From contig JABDJM010000255.1 of the NCBI GenBank assembly GCA_013002475.1, forward strand, positions 1-9,118: DNA of 9,118 nucleotides, in the 5' to 3' direction. Below, piece by piece: positions 1 through 6,791 of the stretch (its first letter is position 1; each line of letters starts with the position of its first letter). The position numbers and the translations under genes are program-made. The notes under the pieces are model-generated. The model saw only the letters and a program-made list of their open reading frames with translations, was not told the DNA's origin and searched no databases. This DNA comes from Saprospiraceae bacterium (lineage in GTDB: Bacteria; Bacteroidota; Bacteroidia; Chitinophagales; Saprospiraceae).

Positions 1-130
1 CCTGTACAAACTTCGGGATCTTGACAGATTTCTTTGGAGGAGCCGAAGGCGGGGTAGGAGGATCCTGTTTGCAGGAGCTAACAAAAAACGCGATCAACAA
101 ACTCCCCAGGAGCAAAGATTTTCGGATCAT
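1..130 (-). CDS. Lipoprotein, N-terminal part (cut by left edge)
   Basis: Only the first 43 codons are in the window. The protein starts MIRKSLLLGSLLIAFFVSSC: two basic residues, a hydrophobic stretch (about residues 5-16), then a lipobox VSSC with Cys20 as the probable lipidated residue. It continues KQDPPTPPSAPP, a proline-rich linker, then KKSVKIPKFVQ. This is a type II signal peptide, so the product is probably an envelope lipoprotein processed by Lgt and LspA. The ATG lies 3 nt after the cysS stop (TAA-AGA-ATG), which fits translational coupling to cysS. The mature domain is outside the window. A DUF192-type lipoprotein is one possibility from memory of flavobacterial neighbourhoods, but nothing visible proves it. 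Confidence 0.8.
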   Translation of the reverse strand, partial: MIRKSLLLGSLLIAFFVSSCKQDPPTPPSAPPKKSVKIPKFVQ

Positions 131-133
131 TCT

Positions 134-1621
134 TTATGCTTTTACCCAGGTGGTATCCCCACCCTTGGCATCTTTCAATTGGATTTCTAATTCTTTCAGC
201 GTGTCGCGGATCTTATCTGCAGTTCCCCAATCTTTTTGCGAGCGTGCATGGTTACGCAATTCGATCACCAGTTGCATAAGCCCGTCAGTGGTTCCATCTT
301 TTCCGCTTGCCATTTCCTCCTGCAACCCAAAAATGTCAAAGATGAAATCATCAAAAACCTTTTTAGTCCGATCAAGAGTTTCGGCACTTAATTCCTCAGC
401 TTTGATGTGCCCGTCTCTGATCCCATTGATCTTGGGGACCACCTCGAACATTCGGGCCAAAGCCATGGGTGTATTGAAATCATCAGACATATGCTCTAGA
501 GCCTGATCAAGAAGTTTTGATATTTCTTCATCTACAGTTCCTGCGGATGCGCTTTGGACTGCCTGAAATCCCTGCAATGTTTTTCGGGCTTCCATCAATC
601 GCTTGTACCCTTTCTCAGAAGCTTTTAAAGCTTCATCACTAAGATCCATAGTGCTTCTGTAATGAGTCTGCAGCATAAAGAAGCGAACCACCATTGGAGA
701 GTATCCCTGGCTAACATGCGGGCTTTCCCCGGTGAATAATTCTTCCGGACTGATTGTATTACCATCGCTCTTGGACATCTTCCTTCCGTTCATGAGCAGC
801 ATATTGGTGTGTAACCAAAAATTTGCTGGCTGGCATTTGCATGCTCCGAAGTTTTGAGCCACTTCGTTTTCATGATGTGGAAATTTTAAATCATTTCCGC
901 CGCCATGAATATCAAAAGTGGTGCCCAGGTATTTTGTGCTCATGACCGAGCATTCCAGGTGCCAACCCGGAAAGCCTTCCGACCAGGGAGAATTCCATCG
1001 CATTAAATGGTCTGGTGCAGCTTTCATCCAGATCGCAAAGTCTGCCGGATGTTTTTTCTCACCCTGATTTTTTAGCTCACGGGTTTCAGAAAAAAGGTCT
1101 TCTATGACACGGCCAGATAGTTTACCATAGACATCCTGTTCTTTGGCGAACTTTTCCACGTCAAAATAGACGGAACCATTTTTTTCGTAAGCTAGTCCAT
1201 TGTCTAATATTTGCTGGACCATTTCGATCTGTTCCAAAATATGCCCTGAAGCCCTTGGTTCAATGCTCGGAGGTTCACTATTGAAGATCCGCATCATATC
1301 GTGGAATCCAAGTGTATATTTCTGGACGACCTCCATCGGTTCCAGCTTTTCTGCCCTGGCTCCTTTTGATATACGATCAGTTCCGTCATCCAATAAATGG
1401 CCTACATCGGTTATGTTCCGGACGTAGCGGACTGTATATCCTAAATACTTCAGGTATCTGTAAATAATGTCGAAGCTGACAAAGGTCCTGACATTCCCTA
1501 AATGTACATCGCTATAAACGGTTGGACCACAGACATACATTCCGATATAGCCTTCCTCGATCGGCTTGAATGTCTCTTTTTTCCGGTTTAAACTATTGTA
1601 AAGAACCAGCTCTTGTTTCAT
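134..1621 (-). CDS. cysS: Cysteine--tRNA ligase (CysRS)
   Basis: Class I aminoacyl-tRNA synthetase that charges tRNA-Cys with cysteine using ATP in the cytoplasm. The product is 495 aa (E. coli 461). Visible landmarks: MYVCGPTVY (28-36) with zinc ligand Cys31; the HIGH-type signature HLGN (40-43); the GWHLECS segment with Cys224; HGGGNDLKFPHHENE with His249 and Glu253, matching the spacing of the E. coli ligands C28/C209/H234/E238; and KMSKS at 281-285 for ATP binding. The C-terminal third, from about residue 350, fits the helical DALR and anticodon region. The start is the ATG at 1621 (MKQELVLYNS). An in-frame TTG 15 nt upstream is less likely because homologues begin near LxxYNSL. It lies 24 nt after the EEP gene and is followed 3 nt later by a lipoprotein gene. 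All catalytic motifs are intact. Confidence 0.97.
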   Translation of the reverse strand: MKQELVLYNSLNRKKETFKPIEEGYIGMYVCGPTVYSDVHLGNVRTFVSFDIIYRYLKYLGYTVRYVRNITDVGHLLDDGTDRISKGARAEKLEPMEVVQKYTLGFHDMMRIFNSEPPSIEPRASGHILEQIEMVQQILDNGLAYEKNGSVYFDVEKFAKEQDVYGKLSGRVIEDLFSETRELKNQGEKKHPADFAIWMKAAPDHLMRWNSPWSEGFPGWHLECSVMSTKYLGTTFDIHGGGNDLKFPHHENEVAQNFGACKCQPANFWLHTNMLLMNGRKMSKSDGNTISPEELFTGESPHVSQGYSPMVVRFFMLQTHYRSTMDLSDEALKASEKGYKRLMEARKTLQGFQAVQSASAGTVDEEISKLLDQALEHMSDDFNTPMALARMFEVVPKINGIRDGHIKAEELSAETLDRTKKVFDDFIFDIFGLQEEMASGKDGTTDGLMQLVIELRNHARSQKDWGTADKIRDTLKELEIQLKDAKGGDTTWVKA

Positions 1622-1625
1622 GCGC

Positions 1626-1633
1626 CAAAAATA
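1626..1633 (-). promoter_or_regulatory. Possible -7 element upstream of cysS
   Basis: On the minus strand this reads TATTTTTG, an exact match to the Bacteroidota -7 consensus TAnnTTTG. It ends only 4 nt before the cysS ATG, so transcription from it would start at or inside the start codon and give an essentially leaderless message. No convincing TTG (-33) is seen 17-23 nt further upstream. A chance match in an AT-rich spacer is quite possible. Confidence 0.25.
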
Positions 1634-1660
1634 CAATATTTAGGAAAGGCCCGCTTTGCT

Positions 1661-2716
1661 TCAGGGTCGGATTTGAAAAACAGAAAGGAGGGGGTAATGA
1701 TCGGAATGATCAACCTCCAAAACCTCACTTGAAATGACATTAAAAGAATTCGGATCACTGAATATGAAATCGATTCTCAGGCCTGGGATTTTCCCAGCAT
1801 AAGTGGATCCCACGCCCCAGCCAGACTCCCGAAAGCTATCCACCAAGCCTTTGCTCAGCAATCGATAGATGTAGGACTGTGCGGTATTGTTTAGGTCCCC
1901 TGTGAGTAAAATCGGATGAGGACTGGCCTGCATCATTGCTTTCAATTGCTCCGCCTGGTCAACGCGCTTGAGTGTTCGCGAATTCACCTTTGCCAGGATA
2001 TTTTTAATGGTGGCCCAGGTCTTTTGTTCTGGAAGATCGGAGACCTCTAGATCATTGGTTTGTTGGGAAATGGAGTTGGATTGAAGATGTACATTAAACA
2101 CTCGAATAGTATCCTGGTCCGTCTTTATGTCAGCCCATACATATCCATTACCGGATTTTTGAAAAAAGGCAGCCTGATGATCCAGGATTTCCCATTTGGA
2201 AAAAATGGATCCCGTTGGAGTAATGGCTCTGGAGTATCCCGGAAAAAAAGTGGAATCCCTGGTCCCATAAAATTCATCATCCGGGAATTCCTGAATGCAA
2301 ATGAGATTTGCCTTTTGATCCTGTAAAAATTCTTTTAGAGCAAGGAGATTTTCTTTTCGCTCGCTTTTGGAATAGCCACGCATAATCTTGCCAAAGAAAT
2401 TTGTGTTGTAACTCAGGACTTGAATCTCAGAGAGCTCCTGCTTTGGATTATCACCTCCACCCATAGCAACCAGGGATCTTAGAGAGGTCCATCCAAGGAG
2501 GATGGTAATAAATGGTAGCCAGGCCCATTTTCGTTTTGTTACCAGCCAAAGGCCCAGAAAAAAGATATTTCCCCAGAGCAGAGTAGGATAGGCCAATCCC
2601 ATAAAACTGGCCTGCCAGACCTCCTGCGGATTAATCAGAGGAGCTAAATAACTGAGGAGTGTTGCAAAAGCAAGAAAAATATTAAGCCACCATAATGGTT
2701 TTTGTATGCGGGTCAC
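1661..2716 (-). CDS. Membrane-anchored endonuclease/exonuclease/phosphatase (EEP) family protein
   Basis: The protein is 351 aa. The N-terminal part holds about three membrane segments (roughly residues 10-28, 44-60, 64-84), followed by a complete EEP (DNase I/exonuclease III-like) catalytic domain. Metal and catalytic motifs are visible in order: SYNTN (N104, N106), IQEF (E143), VHLQS (H210), GDLNN (D274, N276) and SDHYP (D339, H340). All key residues are kept, so it is probably an active metal-dependent phosphodiesterase or phosphatase. The substrate (nucleic acid, phospholipid or inositol phosphate) cannot be told, and the membrane anchor argues against a plain DNA-repair nuclease. The start is GTG at 2716, since there is no in-frame ATG until Met39 and homologous N-termini have this LLSYLAPLINP segment about 20 residues in. 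It begins 9 nt after the rhomboid B stop, so the two are almost certainly co-transcribed. Confidence 0.9.
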   Translation of the reverse strand: MTRIQKPLWWLNIFLAFATLLSYLAPLINPQEVWQASFMGLAYPTLLWGNIFFLGLWLVTKRKWAWLPFITILLGWTSLRSLVAMGGGDNPKQELSEIQVLSYNTNFFGKIMRGYSKSERKENLLALKEFLQDQKANLICIQEFPDDEFYGTRDSTFFPGYSRAITPTGSIFSKWEILDHQAAFFQKSGNGYVWADIKTDQDTIRVFNVHLQSNSISQQTNDLEVSDLPEQKTWATIKNILAKVNSRTLKRVDQAEQLKAMMQASPHPILLTGDLNNTAQSYIYRLLSKGLVDSFRESGWGVGSTYAGKIPGLRIDFIFSDPNSFNVISSEVLEVDHSDHYPLLSVFQIRP

Positions 2717-2725
2717 GGTTGCAAA

Positions 2726-3652
2726 TTACTTGTTGCTTGCGTTGAAGAGAAACTCTTTTTCTTCGGAGGTTAAATTTTCATATCCCTCCTTTTTGATCTT
2801 TTCCAGGATCTTATCCAGTTTTTCCTGATGATCCTGTGGGGGAGGGGTATTGTCGCGACTACCTTCTCCTTTGATTATTGTGAACTTGGTTTTCTTTTTA
2901 TTGGATTTCTTCGGTTTCCTGGATTTATCAGCACCTGAAAAAAGGTCTTTAAACCAGGTTACCATGCTGTTGACCGGAGCAGATAGATCTTGTCCATTTC
3001 GGAGTTGGCTTACAAACAACCAACCGAAGGCTGCACCACCCAGGTGACCAAAAGCTCCCCCTGTGTTGTTGGTTCCGCCTGTTGCGACTATGTCAAAAAA
3101 TACCAGGGCGGCCACAATGTATTTCAACTTGATATCACCCAGGATCAAAAGACGCATAATGTATTCCGGAGCAAGGACGCCTGCTGCAACCACAATGGCC
3201 ATCACTGAACCACTGGCTCCCAGAGCATAATGTATAGCACCATCCCCATAGGGCAGGAGGTTGGCAGATGCAAAAAACACTAACCCGGCAGTCAGCCCTC
3301 CAAGGAGGTAGATGGGCAGGATCCGATGGTCTCCAATTAGATCCCCTACAATACGGCCAAACCAATACAGGAAAAGCATATTAAAAAGGATGTGCATAAA
3401 GCCTTGATGCAAAAACATATTGGTCACCAACACCCAGGGATGGGTAAGATTAAACCAGGGATCTGAACTGATGCTCAGATACCGCGTGACCTCATCATAA
3501 ATACTGTGATCGGTTCCTCCGGATGGAATTCCAGAGATGACCCAAAGCAGATTGATAAAAACATAGACAGACACATTTACCAGGATCAACCTGGTAATCA
3601 TGTTTCCGCTACTAAATTCGCGCTTCAGATCTTCCCAAATACTTTCTAACAT
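2726..3652 (-). CDS. Rhomboid-family intramembrane serine protease with C-terminal tail (rhomboid B)
   Basis: This 308-aa polytopic protein has the rhomboid serine/histidine dyad: GASGS with Ser147 and GHLGGAAFG with His203. The oxyanion region is HQGFMHILFN (His82, His87, Asn91). The residue matching the first loop His of GlpG (H141) is Asn78 (TNMFLH), a change not expected to abolish activity. The membrane core spans roughly residues 20-217. It is followed by a lysine-rich linker (about 243-258), a Pro/Gln-rich stretch, and a small C-terminal helical motif (about 275-308, EKLDKILEKIKKEGYENLTS) seen in many Bacteroidota rhomboids, possibly the domain catalogued as DUF6576. The start ATG has AGGA upstream. 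It is 48 nt after rhomboid A and 9 nt before the EEP gene. Substrates are unknown. Confidence 0.93.
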   Translation of the reverse strand: MLESIWEDLKREFSSGNMITRLILVNVSVYVFINLLWVISGIPSGGTDHSIYDEVTRYLSISSDPWFNLTHPWVLVTNMFLHQGFMHILFNMLFLYWFGRIVGDLIGDHRILPIYLLGGLTAGLVFFASANLLPYGDGAIHYALGASGSVMAIVVAAGVLAPEYIMRLLILGDIKLKYIVAALVFFDIVATGGTNNTGGAFGHLGGAAFGWLFVSQLRNGQDLSAPVNSMVTWFKDLFSGADKSRKPKKSNKKKTKFTIIKGEGSRDNTPPPQDHQEKLDKILEKIKKEGYENLTSEEKEFLFNASNK

Positions 3653-3666
3653 GATTTCCTATACAG

Positions 3667-3692
3667 GAATATTAACTTTTATAAAAATATTC
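3667..3692 (-). other. AT-rich inverted repeat between the rhomboid genes
   Basis: GAATATT (3667-3673) and AATATTC (3686-3692) are perfect 7-bp complements around a 12-nt loop, inside the 48-nt spacer between rhomboid A and rhomboid B. In RNA this is a weak hairpin without a U tract, so it is not a typical terminator. It could be an operator-like site or an mRNA processing or stability element. Chance in AT-rich sequence is a real alternative. Confidence 0.35.
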
Positions 3693-3700
3693 GATTTGCA

Positions 3701-4384
3701 TTAACTTCGGCCTAGCTCTCCTTTATTTTGCCAATATCGTATGAGCAAAAACCCAAATAATGCTCCTCCAAGGTGCGCAAAATGGGCCACGCCTGTTCCA
3801 AATTTCCCCAAACCCAGGAATAATTCAATCCCGGCGTAGATCATTACAAAGTATTTTGCTTTCATTGGAATAGGGGGGAAAAGTAGCATGATCTGCGTAT
3901 TGGGATATAGGGTTCCGAAGCCAGCCAGTAAGCCAAAAATGGCTCCTGAGGCTCCCAGTACTGGGATATTGGCAGATAGCGCAGAGCTTCCCATATAATT
4001 CATCTCAGCCCATTTGACCAGAAAATGAAGGAGCATGGCTCCAAATCCTGCGATAAGGTAGAAGGATAAAAATTTCTTTCCACCCATCCGGTTTTCAAGA
4101 GGAGGCCCGAACATAAACAGGCCGAACATATTGAAAAAGAGGTGTCCAAGATCGGCATGCATAAACATATGCGTAACCAACTGGTAGGGTTGGAAATATT
4201 CAGAGCCAGGCATGAACAGCGCCAGGATCAATTTCTTCCAATCGCTGAAGTTCTCACCGTTTGGATTGTTGATCAGAAAGCTGGCTACCTGATTGTCCGG
4301 TTCACCCAGGATCAGTAGAGTACCAAAAAATAAAACCACATTGATGATCAAAAGATTTTTGACCACTTCTGACAATCGCATCAT
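3701..4384 (-). CDS. Rhomboid-family intramembrane serine protease (rhomboid A)
   Basis: This 227-aa protein is a compact six-helix rhomboid of the bacterial type. The catalytic dyad is Ser146 in GASGAIFG and His204 in AHLGGALFG. The oxyanion and L1-loop segment HMFMHADLGHLFFN gives His72, His76, His81 and Asn85, corresponding to GlpG H141, H145, H150 and N154. All catalytic features are intact, so it should cleave transmembrane substrates in the inner membrane. Both codons 1 and 2 are ATG (4384 and 4381) and either could be the start. It lies 78 nt after mutL and 48 nt before a second, divergent rhomboid. The two share the fold but differ in length and in loop and tail sequence, so they are old paralogues rather than a recent duplication. 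Confidence 0.94.
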   Translation of the reverse strand: MMRLSEVVKNLLIINVVLFFGTLLILGEPDNQVASFLINNPNGENFSDWKKLILALFMPGSEYFQPYQLVTHMFMHADLGHLFFNMFGLFMFGPPLENRMGGKKFLSFYLIAGFGAMLLHFLVKWAEMNYMGSSALSANIPVLGASGAIFGLLAGFGTLYPNTQIMLLFPPIPMKAKYFVMIYAGIELFLGLGKFGTGVAHFAHLGGALFGFLLIRYWQNKGELGRS

Positions 4385-4394
4385 ATCGATCTAT

Positions 4395-4405
4395 TTTCGC
4401 CGAAA
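4395..4405 (-). promoter_or_regulatory. Short palindrome upstream of rhomboid A
   Basis: TTTCG and CGAAA flank a single central base, giving an 11-nt palindrome 10 nt upstream of the first rhomboid A ATG. It overlaps TAATTTCG on the minus strand, which matches five of the six fixed positions of TAnnTTTG. The 78-nt spacer here is the longest inside the cluster, so a secondary promoter or operator is conceivable. The evidence is weak. Confidence 0.2.
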
Positions 4406-4444
4406 TTACTCAATAAAATATGCACCTTTTCAGCTTTTCGACAG

Positions 4445-4461
4445 AGCCCCTAAAATGGGCT
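4445..4461 (-). other. Stem-loop just after mutL stop
   Basis: Immediately downstream of the mutL TGA, the transcript can form a 5-bp GC-rich stem (AGCCC/GGGCT) with a 7-nt loop. It is followed by CTGTCGAAAAGC and not by a U run, so it does not look like a full intrinsic terminator. It may slow or stabilise the transcript end between mutL and the rhomboid genes. Confidence 0.3.
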
Positions 4462-4462
4462 A

Positions 4463-6283
4463 TCAGGAATTAAAACGCAGATCTAGCTCCTCAAGTTCGA
4501 AAGCAATGAAGCATTTTCTACCGGTGGGCCCTTTAAAAGGAATTTCGCAGGCAAAAAGCTGATCAATGAGGGCTCGCATTTCATACTCTCCTAGGCTTTG
4601 TCCCTTTTTTACAGAGGTGGAAATAGCCAGGGATCGGGCCAGATTTTCGGTATGATTTAGATGAAGCTCCAGATTGGATTTGAATTGTTCCAGTAATTCC
4701 TCAATGACCCTTTGCTCGTTCAGTTTATGATCAAAATCTGCCGGCGTTCCCTGGAGAACAAAAGCATCCTGACCAAATTCTTTCAGATCAAATCCAAGCT
4801 GGTTGATCAGGGGTAAGATTTCCTTTAGAGTTGGAGTGTCCGAGGGGTTGATATGGATGGTCTTTGCAAAAAGTGCAACCTGCGTTCCGGCTTGTTGCTG
4901 GCTTAGCTGCCGGAGGTACTTTTCATAGAGTATCCTCTGATGGGCCACGCGCTGATCGATCAGCAAATAGCCCGACTTGATCTGGCTTACTATGTACCTA
5001 TTGTGGATCTGGTAGGGAGCTTTTAATTCAGAAGATTCTGACATGGATTCCAAGTCATTGGCATCTTCCTTTTTGGACATAGCACTGGCAATAGTCATCG
5101 CCGGTTGATCGGAATCCCCGGTGGGCGGGTCAAAGGTTGCCAGGTCCGCATATACTTTTTCCCACTCCTTTACAGGTTCGTTTGGTTTCCGGTATGAGCC
5201 CCCGGAAAAAGTTTTCGCCCCCTCACCAGAACTGGAGGCACCACCAGCATAACTAAAGCTTCTGGATTGATCAAAATCCAGAGTCGGGGTCAGGTTATGT
5301 TTACCCAGAGCATGTCGGACTGCCACTTTCAGGTAGTTGTAGATCAATCGCTCATCCTCAAACTTGATCTCCTGTTTGGTGGGATGCACGTTGATATCGA
5401 TTTGCTTTGGATCGATCTCAAGAAATATCACATAGCTAGGGTAGTGTTCCTTGCTGATCAGGTCCTCATAAGCGGCATTGATTGCATGATGGAGGTAGGG
5501 GCTTTTGATAAAGCGCCTGTTAACGAAGAAATACTGTTCCCCTCTGGTCTTCTTGGAAAACTCAGGTTTGCCAACAAACCCATCTATGGACACTACATCT
5601 GTTTCTTCCTGAACTGGGACTAACTTTTTATTGGTATTAGCTCCAAGGACAGAAACGATCCGCTGTCTTTGATTCGCCGGAAGAAGATGAAATATTTCGT
5701 TGTTGTTGTGATGGAGGCTAAAAAATACTCCCGGGTGAGCGATAGCGATCCGGGTAAATTCATCATTAATGTGGCGGAGTTCTACAGGGTTGGATTTCAG
5801 GAAATTCCTTCTGGCCGGCACGTTGAAAAAGAGATTCTTTACAGAAATATTGGTGCCGACAGGATGCTGGATAGCTTCCTGGGCTTCTACTCTTGAGCCT
5901 TCGATCTGGATCCGTATACCGAGTTCATCCTCCTTTCTCCGGGTCTTCAATTCCACCTGGGCTATCGCCGCAATAGAGGCCATAGCTTCGCCCCGGAATC
6001 CCATTGTCCTTATGGAGAAAAGGTCGGCCGCATCGCGGATCTTGGATGTGGCATGTCTTTCAAAGCAGAGTCGGGCATCTGTCTCCGACATGCCGCTACC
6101 GTTGTCAACAACCTGGATGAGCAATTTGCCTGCTTCCTTTATTACCAATCTTATTTCTGAAGCACCCGCATCGAGCGCATTTTCAAGAAGTTCCTTGACG
6201 ACAGAGGCGGGTCTTTGGATCACTTCCCCCGCCGCGATTTGATTAGCTACGGAGTCGGGGAGGAGCTGAATTACATCAGACAT
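4463..6283 (-). CDS. mutL: DNA mismatch repair protein MutL
   Basis: GHKL-type ATPase that links MutS mismatch recognition to strand incision. It has 606 aa from the ATG at 6283 (MSDVIQLLPDSVANQIAAGE), the standard MutL N-terminus. An in-frame start 48 nt upstream would overlap the preceding gene and add an untypical leader. ATPase motifs are intact: Glu34-Asn35 in ENALDAGA, DNGSGM (60-65), ATSK (78-81) and GFRGEA (95-100). A Ser/Gly-rich linker follows at about residues 350-390, then the C-terminal dimerisation domain. The endonuclease motif DQHA(X)2E(X)4E appears as DQRVAHQRILYE at 443-454, losing the His and the first Glu. The usual ACR and CPHGRP motifs are also not recognisable (STSVKKGQ; GPTGRK near the C-terminus). 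The 31-nt gap to the upstream gene suggests co-transcription. Confidence 0.96.
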   Translation of the reverse strand: MSDVIQLLPDSVANQIAAGEVIQRPASVVKELLENALDAGASEIRLVIKEAGKLLIQVVDNGSGMSETDARLCFERHATSKIRDAADLFSIRTMGFRGEAMASIAAIAQVELKTRRKEDELGIRIQIEGSRVEAQEAIQHPVGTNISVKNLFFNVPARRNFLKSNPVELRHINDEFTRIAIAHPGVFFSLHHNNNEIFHLLPANQRQRIVSVLGANTNKKLVPVQEETDVVSIDGFVGKPEFSKKTRGEQYFFVNRRFIKSPYLHHAINAAYEDLISKEHYPSYVIFLEIDPKQIDINVHPTKQEIKFEDERLIYNYLKVAVRHALGKHNLTPTLDFDQSRSFSYAGGASSSGEGAKTFSGGSYRKPNEPVKEWEKVYADLATFDPPTGDSDQPAMTIASAMSKKEDANDLESMSESSELKAPYQIHNRYIVSQIKSGYLLIDQRVAHQRILYEKYLRQLSQQQAGTQVALFAKTIHINPSDTPTLKEILPLINQLGFDLKEFGQDAFVLQGTPADFDHKLNEQRVIEELLEQFKSNLELHLNHTENLARSLAISTSVKKGQSLGEYEMRALIDQLFACEIPFKGPTGRKCFIAFELEELDLRFNS

Positions 6284-6314
6284 GTAAGAGCAACGTTTTT
6301 GATGAAAGCAGTTT

Positions 6315-6653
6315 TTATGATCCTGTGCCAAACAAGGCAGTGATGAGCTCCGGCAAAAATATCCATATTACTGTAATAGTGATAACGATCAGCGAAATCA
6401 AAACGGTCATCAGGCGAAAATTTGCCTTTTGGACCATCTTTCGCCGGTAATCAGTATCTCTGGCCCCTCCACGTCGAAGTCCGGTGGAAATCCGGGCCTT
6501 CATTCCTTCCACATTTCCCTCCTCCTTCATCTGCTGGGCCCTTTTAAGCCGGTTCTCTCTTTCTTCCTTATCGGGATTCCAATATCGGGGGTTGTACTCA
6601 AAGCGCTGATGTCTGGGAGTCCGAAATACCTTAATAGGGAATTTGTTTGCCAT
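6315..6653 (-). CDS. Small basic single-pass membrane protein (often mislabelled riboflavin synthase beta)
   Basis: This 112-aa protein has a charged N-terminal part (MANKFPIKVFRTPRHQRFEY, then a Lys/Arg/Glu-rich region to about residue 75). One strong hydrophobic segment near the C-terminus (about 80-103) gives an N-in tail-anchor-like topology. Relatives in Flavobacteriia are, from memory, frequently labelled 'riboflavin synthase subunit beta'. Nothing here resembles RibH (lumazine synthase, about 150 aa, soluble, no membrane helix), so that label is probably inherited from a neighbouring gene. No catalytic motif is visible and the function is unknown. It is the first gene of the leftward cluster. 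No Shine-Dalgarno is visible before its ATG; the leader there is A-rich. Confidence 0.8.
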   Translation of the reverse strand: MANKFPIKVFRTPRHQRFEYNPRYWNPDKEERENRLKRAQQMKEEGNVEGMKARISTGLRRGGARDTDYRRKMVQKANFRLMTVLISLIVITITVIWIFLPELITALFGTGS

Positions 6654-6662
6654 TCTTTTAAG

Positions 6663-6705
6663 TTAAGGTTATTCTAATTAATTATGGATCCTTAAGGTTC
6701 ATTCT
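6663..6705. repeat. Near-perfect direct repeat in the divergent promoter region
   Basis: TTAAGGTTATTCT (6663-6675) and TTAAGGTTCATTCT (6692-6705) differ by one inserted base and repeat with a period of 29 nt. That is close to three helical turns, so both copies would face the same side of the DNA. They lie in the leader of the leftward transcript, between its predicted start point and the first ATG. The arrangement would suit a transcription factor or RNA-binding site, but none is identified. Confidence 0.4.
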
Positions 6706-6724
6706 TTTTTGGGAATGATAGCAC

Positions 6725-6732
6725 CAAAGTTA
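6725..6732 (-). promoter_or_regulatory. Probable -7 promoter element for the leftward cluster
   Basis: On the minus strand this reads TAACTTTG, matching TAnnTTTG exactly. Transcription would start near 6718 and leave a leader of about 65 nt before the 6653 ATG. No clear TTG lies at the ideal -33 distance, so the call rests on the -7 match and its position at the head of the cluster. It lies within 10 nt of the opposing rightward promoter. Confidence 0.45.
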
Positions 6733-6741
6733 CCCACAAGC

Positions 6742-6773
6742 TTGCAAAGAGGGTCCTTCTTGGGCTATATTTG
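6742..6773 (+). promoter_or_regulatory. Promoter of the PurF-like gene (Bacteroidota sigma type)
   Basis: TTG at 6742-6744 and TATATTTG at 6766-6773 fit the Bacteroidota consensus TTG-N17-23-TAnnTTTG with a 21-nt spacer. The -7 element ends 18 nt before the ATG at 6792, predicting a leader of only about 10-13 nt. This also helps decide the start: an in-frame TTG at 6771 would lie inside the -7 element and cannot be translated from this promoter. Confidence 0.65.
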
Positions 6774-6791
6774 TACTTAAGAACGAAGCAC

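Noticed and set aside
21..506. Plus-strand open frame of 161 codons over the end of cysS
   Set aside because: It is antisense to an intact cysS and to the lipoprotein start, and its translation is Ser-rich and resembles no known family. It is a shadow frame.
5769..6242. Plus-strand open frame of 157 codons inside mutL
   Set aside because: It is antisense to the conserved ATPase domain of MutL, with no protein-like features or start signals.
6284..6331. Longer MutL start with 16 extra residues
   Set aside because: It would overlap the preceding gene, and the MutL family begins at the MSDVIQLLP segment.
6771..6791. In-frame TTG start adding 7 residues to the PurF-like protein
   Set aside because: The TTG lies inside the -7 promoter element and would displace the expected short leader before the nucleophile Cys. 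ATG 6792 fits the family better.
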